Under the pieces are notes generated by a model. It ran no database searches. It was not told the origin of the DNA and was given only the letters and a program-made list of their open reading frames with translations. Shown here one piece after another: positions 56,068-64,000 of a stretch of 64,000 nt of DNA. Source of the stretch: Erigeron canadensis (Eukaryota > Streptophyta > Magnoliopsida > Asterales > Asteraceae); NCBI RefSeq assembly GCF_010389155.1, contig NC_057762.1:29076055-29140054 (forward strand), read 5' to 3'. The translations under genes and the position numbers were made by a program. Within the stretch, counting starts at the first letter, position 1. Every line of letters starts with the position of its first letter.

Positions 56068-59000
56068 TCACTCAAATGCAAGCCTTTGTGTGCCAACAAG
56101 AGAGTCATAGAGGCCCTTCTTAGCCAATAACTCTAAGTGAGTGCCCAGTTCTTTGATTTTGCCCTCAGAACACAGAGCAATCTGATCTGCATTTTGAACC
56201 GTGCTTAATCTGTGTGCAATCACCAATGTCGTTCTTCCCTTCATCAGATGGTTAAGAGCATCCTGGACTAACCGCTCGCTCACTGTATCTAAAGCACTGG
56301 TAGCCTGAAATCAAGACCAGCATGAAAGTGAGATGACTCTTACTGTACAGCAACATAGTGCATAGATGATAGTATTAATAAGATACCTCATCAAGTATCA
56401 AAATAGGAGCATTTTTTAGTAGAGCCCTCGCAATAGCAACTCTCTGCAAGTTGGTGCAAATATTCAGTACAGATGTATTATCTCAGCAGATATTTATAAT
56501 TAACGATTTACCTGTCTTTGACCTCCGCTAAGTAAACCTCCTCTTTCACCAACAAGTGTATCGTACCCCTTTTATAAAAGAAGAATATGCAACGATAAGA
56601 AACGGTCAAGAAGATGATGGCACAGAATGACTAGGTGTATATTAAGATGAGCAACCTCTGGGAGTGATATAATAAAATCATGAGCATTGGCAGCTTTCGC
56701 TGCTGCTATAACATCATCCCGTGACACGTTTTCATCCGGAAGCCCATATGCAATGTTTTCTCCCACAGAAACAGAGAAAAGAACAGGCTCCTGTCAAAAT
56801 GTAAAATATATTTTTTGTTAGATAATTAAGCATGTAGATGTTAAGAAATCAAATAGCATACCTGATTGACTATGGAGACTACACGGGCCCATTCACTCTT
56901 ATCAAATGTTCTCAAATCCTCGCCTGCCACTGTTATTCTACCTTGAGTTGGCTGCAAAAAATTTAAACTAAAAGTTGGTGACAAATCTACAGATGTTGAT
57001 ATAAAGGCATCATTGAAAACATAATTGATGAATATCAGAATATGTACCTCATAAAATCGTGCCAAAAGCTGTACAATGGTACTCTTACCAGCTCCACTTG
57101 AGCCCACTAGAGCCGTGACGGTTCCACATTTTAGTGTCAAATCAAGACCACTAAGGACCTCTACATCAGGCCTCAAGGGATATGCAAAGTGCACATCTGA
57201 AGAGCAACAGAGAAGTGACTACTAGCAATAAACTACAGGAATAAAATTATGGAGGCATAATGGACCAGTCAGGCCGTTTGGGCACAGGTCAAAACAGGTC
57301 ATTTTTGGCACACGTAAAAACAGAGCCAGGTTGACCTGAAACTCTTTTTATTCGAACATTTTAATACATAGTGTGCCAAATATACAGAAGTTATTTTCTA
57401 TTTCAATAACAATCTGATAGTTGAAACAAACTATTTACATTTTAGGAGGCTTTATGCATTAAAAGTAAAATTCAGGCGACTTTCAAGTTTCAACCCTTTT
57501 GAGGTGTTTCCTTCTAAAGCTATTTTTAAAAATATTTATCACTCCGATGAAATCTAAAACTTAATCAGAGTCGGCCCATTTGGGTTGAACTACAACCTCT
57601 TACATGCAGTAGAACCTCTAAAATTACTAGTTGTGAAATGAGACTACTGAAAATAGATACCTTCAAGACATATATCCCCTGAGATTGCAAGATTGCGAAC
57701 ACTGCTGGCTGTTGTTAAAGATGACATATACCTCATGTTTTGAGATCTCCTTTTATCATTGGGGTCGTTTATGAAAAACATTTCTAGGTCATTATATGTT
57801 CCTATTTGCTTGATGTCTTTTTCCAATCCATAAGCTAGTGCTTGATCGATTTCAGAGTCAGATAAGATAGAGTTAATTCTCTCCGTAGCAGCAAAAGCCC
57901 CCCTCAAATCCCCAATAGTGTTAACCAGTCCTTGAACCTGATAAGGATGCACTATCAGTTGGCAACAAAAGATGATATTGAGCAAATGAAAGGATTCAAA
58001 GAAGGGTACTCACAGCAAAGGTCAAAGTGAACGTGTATCCGATAAAAGAAGCAACAGTTCCCACTGATAGCTCACCCTGAAAGGGTGAATTTATTAAGAG
58101 AGAACATTTGATTTTCCTTGCTCAATAACAATGCTGAAGTGAGAAGTGGTAAATTCAAACCATTTAATTATGAATTGGTCAATTTGGATTATGTTTTATC
58201 TTACAGTTCAAACTGGTAAGCTGAGATAAAATTGTACAAAACGTGTTAGAACTGCACCCTTGATGAATAAAATCTCCAGAATTATTTTGATTGAAATAGT
58301 AAAGTATTATCAAAATAATATGATCATCATTATCATATCTGACACACTAACAACACATTATTAAATAAGATATTTTTGGACAAAAGCGTTACAGACAAAA
58401 CTCAACTTACCGCCTTAACTTTGTTTCCTCCAAGAATATAAAGGGCCAGTAAAGATACATACACTGCCACTCTAGTTATTGATTCATTAATAGACTTAAA
58501 AACTCCAAGTTTGATGCCACTTTTCTGATACTCGAGAACCTGCTCACAATAACAATCTAGATATCTGATGTTGAAGAAATATTAGGCGTACATGATCTAG
58601 AAATCTACGGAGATAAAGTATCTAACCTGGTTACCAAACGTTAACATTTGGCGTTTTTCTCCACCAAATGATCTTACCTACATGCAGCAACAAATATTAT
58701 CAATGCTACAACATATAGGCTATTACTGATAAACTAGTTTTGGAAATACTTGAACCATCCACAAATTTATAGAAAGTACAAGGAAAGGGTTTTCAAAACA
58801 ACAGATAACTCACTGTACGGATCGCAGAAAAAGTTTCAGTTATGCAATCAGCTATTAAAGCTTGGGTCAACCCATAGGCTTTGAAAACTTTCACAGTTGA
58901 TCTCTTGTATACCGCTGGACAACACAAACAGCAGACATAAGATCTCAACATATAAACAAAGTAGTGTGATGATTTATTCAGTGGAACTATGCAATTTCAA

Positions 59001-62000
59001 GTCAGTTGTAGGGAAACAAGATAACACACGTGCACACACAGAAAAAAAAAAATCTATCAATACAAAATATATTCTAATGAAAATTGCAACAATTTCAATT
59101 TTGGTGTCCCATGAAAATTCTAAAAGTATCCTTGCTTTGTCCACGTGTACCTTTTGTCTAATCATTACAAATCATTAACATTTTCAGGTCTCCAAATAAT
59201 TTCTTAATTTAGTCGAATCGAAGTATATCTTCAATGTTAGACTATAATTGAACACTTTCATTAAACTAGACGCCCACTCCAACATAGCCGTAATGTTTAG
59301 GAAAAAAGCAATAATATCATCTTACCAACTAAAATAGACACTCCAAGCATAAGCGCACCCAAAATTGGTGCAAGTTGGGGGGCCAGCACAAATAGCAAGC
59401 ACATTGTCCCAACAACCTGTCAAGAAGATGAAAGCCATAAAAGTTTCTCAATACAATGTATTTGACTGGTGCACCAAATTTATACGATTTCTTTCACCTT
59501 TCTTTGCAATTCCACCAGGTCATATGGTGTTATAAATTATTATCTCTAATAAATGTATAGTTGTATTGATTTTATAGAGAGAACAATTAAAGCATATAAA
59601 AGTAGGTTGTAATAGATAACTACAACATATTTTTCGCTTCCAAAAGAAGTCTCACTTTTCTCATTGAGAAAGAGAAATAGAAATAAGCATAAGCTCACTT
59701 TTGCTTAGTGAAGAGTTGCTTGCCTCGGTTAGTGCCCTGAAACCACGATCCCTTGAAATATTCTCACTCACAATGTTTTTGAATGAACCCAAATCAGATG
59801 TCAATAAGGCAGTGAGTTCGCCAACCTATCAGATCCAAAGGAAAATATGTCATGCTAGTAATTGTGATAGAGATGGGCATTTAAAACACAGCCAGTTCAT
59901 TGACAATCACACATAAACTCAGTGGTAATCATATTGTTAGTCAAAAATCAAGAAACTCTACGGACAAACAATATAATCAACTTGCATCTCATGTTGAGAG
60001 AGTATTCAGTGCAGAAATGAGTTTGTCCAAATACCTTGTATTTGTCAAAGAACTCCACCTGCAAAAACAAGATAAAAACATCAAACCTTGACAAGAAATA
60101 TGACCTCTGATATATAACACTTTCGGATGCAATTACAGATAAAATGCTTCAAGTTACACTGTTATATAAGCAGGGGGCTTGTGTGCCAGAAAACACTTCT
60201 CATGTTTCTTAGAGGATACATAACTTTGAACTGTTATTCAGAAAATTTATTTTCGAAACTAGAAAACCGAATATAGTAAAATGTCAAATGTTTGTACAGA
60301 AACACCAAGCCTCGGTCCACAATATCGACCTAAAAAAAGATAACTTAGAGGATACATAACTTTGAACATGTTTTATGTCATTTCATTGACTACGAAAACA
60401 ATCAAGTTCAGGTATAAATTATGAAGATGACCTATATGGCTATACTTCAAGTAAAATTAATACCATAAGATACGGACCAAAAAAATTACCTTGTGAATCA
60501 ATACACTGCCAAATATTTGAGCTCTTAAGCTCGACATAACCTTCTCCCATATTGTGTTCATATTTACTACAAAAATAACAGTAAAGATTGGCTCCAATGT
60601 GTATAGAACTGCAACCTTGCTGAGAAGCTGCCATAAAGGTTCCGATCTTGCACCTATTAGTACCTCAAAAAACCTTCCTACAAAACAAAGTTATTATAGA
60701 TACCAATTAGAATTTTCATATTTTCATATGCTTAACCAATTCCACTACAATTTAATAATGATATAAGTTATCTATTCGTTAATTCCATTACAAACCCAAA
60801 CAAGCTTGCTTTCTAATTCAGGAACTACATTCAATTTTTAGCTGTAAGCATGTGTAGATCAAATGACAGTTTCATACTCTCTTTAACATAAAGACTAAAG
60901 GGTGTCATGTATGGATATATTCCATGACGATACTACGATAAAGGAATGAGGCAAGACTCTATATCACCCGTACTGAAGAAGCATGTAACTTTAAATATAG
61001 TACTTTATGTTACAACCAAAACATTACAAATCTATGTTTTACAGATGATTTAATCCTATTCTATGATGGAGATGTTGCATCCTCCTCAATTATTATGAAT
61101 CTCCTAAATGAATTTCAAAGATGATCTGATCTTGTTACAAGCTCTCCAAAATGAAGTGATTTCTTTCACTTAGTAAAAGGTAAAACAAGGAATACTAGAA
61201 AATTGCAATTTAAATAAGGGGAGTTCCGAGTAAGGTATCTTGGTGTTGTAGCCTAGTTGGTTCCTGAGATAAAGGCATTTAAAAAGTATCCTGGGTTGCA
61301 TCAAGGAGAAACTAGATTTATCAGAAAAATCCTTAGTGAAGGAGGATTAACTGGTGGGCTGCTAGCCGCTAGGTGAGCTTAATTTACATCTGACATGATG
61401 GACTTGGGCTGGTTGGCAGTCCGGGTCGCCGATAACCTTATTTGATGTTCATCTTACATTTACAAAGATTAAATAGTTTCAGCGGAGAAAGTAAATAAAC
61501 AAGCCAAGTGATTGAGAGGAAGTTTCTTTCTTTTGGAGGTAAATTGCAACTTATTGTTTCATTTTTATTTGCTACACAAGTGTAATGGACCTCAAATTCA
61601 TCTTGTCGGTGTCTACTATCAAAAAAGTCATGCGGAATTTATCAGGGTTCCAATGAAATAAGAAAAGGGAGGGGCGAAACCAAACATTGACAACATGTTC
61701 TATGGCTTCTCATAAACCAATGAGGTTTAGGTAAAAGTATAATTAAATGTAACGTAGCTTCTATGTCAACACTCATTTGGAATAGTCTTAACAATAAAAA
61801 TTACTCGTAGGTACTACTTTGGGTTACTTCACACCGTTTGAAGTAACACAAACATTTGAGATATTCCACTAAAGAAAGACGGTAGCTGCAGGCAAACCTT
61901 GAAATGCATGTAGACATCCGCAAGTAAGTAGTACAAAAAAGTAAGTTGTGAGTGACGGAAAGAGAACGCATGTATGGTATCTTATAACTATCAGACTCCC

Positions 62001-63023
62001 GGCAAAATGCAACAAAGTCCCTTTAGTACAAGTAATGTGGTATTCGAGGTGTATCCATTTGCATGTGTTTTTACTATGGGCTACTCCTAGTCTAAACGCC
62101 CAAAACAACAAATATAATGTAACTATAGGACCGCTAGCTAATCCATTACAAAACACATTTTCTCTAAGACACAAAAAAGATGGTCACAATTTACGACTAA
62201 TTAAACTTTACTTGATTTTATATTCAATAAAAATTCATTTCTAATTCTAATTTTATAACTCTATTTAATAAATAAAGGGTATCAGTGCATTAAAGTATGA
62301 TGAATTATGTTCATTTTGCTGTTGTATGTATATACAACTCTAAAAACCTACATGGGCCAACTACATTACATAATGATCTCAAGTTCTCAACCGATTTATC
62401 CAAATGACAAGTACGATATGAGGTATCGGAAACACCGATCGAGCCAAGCAAATTCCATTATCTAAGGGTACCAAATTCCGTAGGCAGGTGCGGCAGTGTG
62501 TTCCAAGAGATACTTTTATACTATGTCTTCCTATTACCGATATCGATCGTTTTTTAAATTAAAACACGAAAAAGATAATCACAATTCACAAATAAACTTA
62601 ATTTCTAACACAATAACTGCAGTAAAAAACAATTAAAAATGAATGAATGAAATTACCGGATAAAATAGGCATAGAGAGAGTACAAGTAGTGCAACAAATA
62701 AGGCTAAAAATACAAGCAAAAACTCTTAATTTATGTTGAGAAATGAGTTTCAATAACAGTCCTAAATTTACGGCATTAAACCGTTGGACCGGTTCGGAAG
62801 CGGAATCCGGTTCGATATTGGGATCATCAGAGGCGATTATCGCATCTGATGCTGGACCGGTTATGTAAGCTGTGGGGATAAAGGTGTTTTTAGTGTGTGT
62901 TTGAGTTAGGTGAAGTTGTTGGTGGTGGTGGTGACGGAGGGACGGCGGTGGACGGCGGTGGATGGGGAGGTGGTGACGGTGGTGAGTGGTGGTGAGTGGG
63001 AGGGAAAGTGGGAGACTTGCCAT
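56068..63023 (-). CDS. ABCB28: chloroplast half ABC transporter, ABCB28-like, 16 exons
   Basis: Exons (minus): 62657-63023, 60490-60677, 60035-60058, 59724-59825, 59326-59416, 58814-58914, 58627-58677, 58411-58539, 58014-58076, 57661-57937, 57048-57196, 56862-56951, 56656-56790, 56512-56568, 56387-56443, 56068-56304: 2118 nt, 705 residues, all in phase. Residues 1 to about 85 are His/Pro/Ser/Thr-rich, then acidic, as a transit region. One membrane domain starts near 90 and shows [20 protein letters not shown] and [12 protein letters not shown]. The nucleotide-binding domain has Walker [10 protein letters not shown] (496-504), Q-loop VNQE (Q544), signature LSGGQRQ (602-608), Walker B LILDE (623-627), D-loop SALD and the H-loop AHRLST (H658). 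All catalytic positions are intact. It ends QRLAFE like Arabidopsis ABCB28. Half transporters dimerise to move a substrate across the plastid envelope by ATP hydrolysis; the substrate is unknown. Exon 3 is only 24 nt. Intron 4 has a GC donor. Confidence 0.95.
61020..61340 (+). pseudogene. LINE reverse transcriptase fragment in ABCB28 intron 1
   Basis: The plus strand reads [20 protein letters not shown] and then NLLNEFQR, matching the FADD(L/I) active-site motif and following helix of plant LINE RT. Farther on, after frame changes, comes VRYLGV, the usual LINE RT thumb-region start. Antisense to ABCB28, inside the 1.98-kb first intron. Confidence 0.65.
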
Positions 63024-63146
63024 TGTTTGTGTGTGGAAATGGAAAGTACGGAATACGGGTTAACGATTTTCTTTCCCCGATAATATCGGTAATGTTTTTA
63101 AAAATATATTTTTAACATTTTATTATAAGTTGATCGTATTATAAAA

Positions 63147-63823
63147 GAGAAAATAACATGAGGACCCAAATTTTTATAAAAGTATATCAATTTAATTAAC
63201 TTTTTTCAGACTTTCATAAAATACCCAACAAAATCGCAATAACAAATGAAAATCGCAATGAGATTTTGAAAATCGCTATGAGATTTAGAAAATCGTTATG
63301 AGATTTGGCAAAATCTCATAGAGATTTTATAAAATCGCATAAAGATTTTGAAAATCGCATAGAGATTTTCAAAATCTTTATGAGATTTTGATTTTTTTTG
63401 AAATTTTGACTTCCGCGTTACGTTTTGTGACTTTTTTTTTGAGATTTCGACTTTTTTTTAGATTGAAAATACACTATTCAAAATTCAAAATCTTAATAAA
63501 AAGTCAAAATTAAAAAAAAGGTCAAAATCAGAAACAAGTCAAAATCTCATAGAGATTTTCAAGATCTCTATGCGATTTTCAAATCTCTATGCGATTTTAC
63601 AAAATCTCTATGAGATTTTCAAAATCTCATTGCGATTTTGCAAAATATCTGTGCGATTTTGCAAAATCTCATTGCGATTTTCAAAATCTCATAGCGATTT
63701 TCAAAATCTTGTTGCGATTTTTACTTTTTATTGCGATTTTGTTAGGTATTTTGTGAAAATTAAAAAAAAGTTGGTTAAATTGGTCTATTTTTTCTAAAAA
63801 TTAGGTACTCATGTTATTTTCTC
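63147..63823. mobile_element. Mutator-like foldback element upstream of ABCB28, 677 bp
   Basis: ATTATAAAA on both sides (63138-63146, 63824-63832), a perfect 9-bp duplication. Ends GAGAAAATAACATGAGGACC and inverted GAGAAAATAACATGAGTACC, with matching arms for about 100 bases. The body is an array of AAAATCTCATAGAGATTTT / AAAATCGCAATGAGATTTT units, each a small palindrome. It starts 123 bp upstream of the ABCB28 ATG. Confidence 0.9.
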
Positions 63824-64000
63824 ATTATAAAAACAGGTTTTGTATCCGTGAATTTTAACACATTACATCCCACATGTTGTCGACAAAGAAGTTTTTATAC
63901 CCAGTGGCCACAACCAATGATTTAAATACCGTCATTTTAGTCATATTGGTATGTAAATTTTTTTTATTATTACCGGAAACACCGGCCGGTACGATTATTT

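Noticed and set aside
63240..63730. CRISPR-like array of short repeats upstream of ABCB28
   Set aside because: Units are palindromic, variable, not separated by unique spacers, and enclosed by a transposon's inverted ends with a 9-bp duplication in plant DNA.

Overview
This is plant nuclear DNA. Its genes are intron-rich with GT/AG (one GC/AG) junctions, the proteins are plant families (MIKC MADS-box, TCP, chloroplast ABCB), and about half of the window is nested transposons. A eudicot is clear. Asteraceae is my guess from the repeat style and is not proven.

Four host genes can be built. (1) A minus-strand TM3/SOC1-clade MADS-box gene, AGL42-like, has seven coding exons: the MADS exon at 40240-40421 and exons 2-7 at 536-1744. 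They join in phase into a 207-residue protein, so intron 1 is about 38.5 kb. (2) A minus-strand single-exon class I TCP transcription factor lies at 50482-51360. (3) A plus-strand two-exon, probably plastid-targeted protein of unknown function lies at 53704-54777. (4) A minus-strand 16-exon chloroplast-type half ABC transporter, ABCB28-like (705 residues), lies at 56068-63023, tail to tail with gene 3.

Roughly 32 kb of MADS intron 1 is mobile DNA. From the exon 2 side it holds: LTR element A (3741-9613), with a solo LTR nested in it; a large non-autonomous LTR element D (10176-31319), whose left LTR was hit by a hAT-like element, Ty3-gypsy (Tat-type) element C (11730-18201) and a Harbinger-like element, and whose interior was hit by a Helitron (itself carrying a Mutator-like foldback element) and by LTR element B (23127-29174); a Ty1-copia gag remnant; a chromovirus-type LTR; a Helitron; and a miniature LTR element. 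A and B keep gag but no pol, C keeps a decayed pol but no gag, and all three carry an extra open frame antisense to the element near the 3' LTR.

The intergenic DNA from 41 to 53 kb and the flanks of the TCP and ABCB28 genes hold small DNA transposons. Many have exact or near-exact target-site duplications: 8 bp for hAT, 9 bp for Mutator-like, 3 bp for Harbinger-like, and A/T flanks with CTAG ends for Helitrons. A 677-bp foldback element sits 123 bp upstream of the ABCB28 start codon.

No tRNA, rRNA, CRISPR array or bacterial-type operon was seen. The distinctive features are the giant transposon-filled MADS intron and the layered insertion history that can be read base by base.
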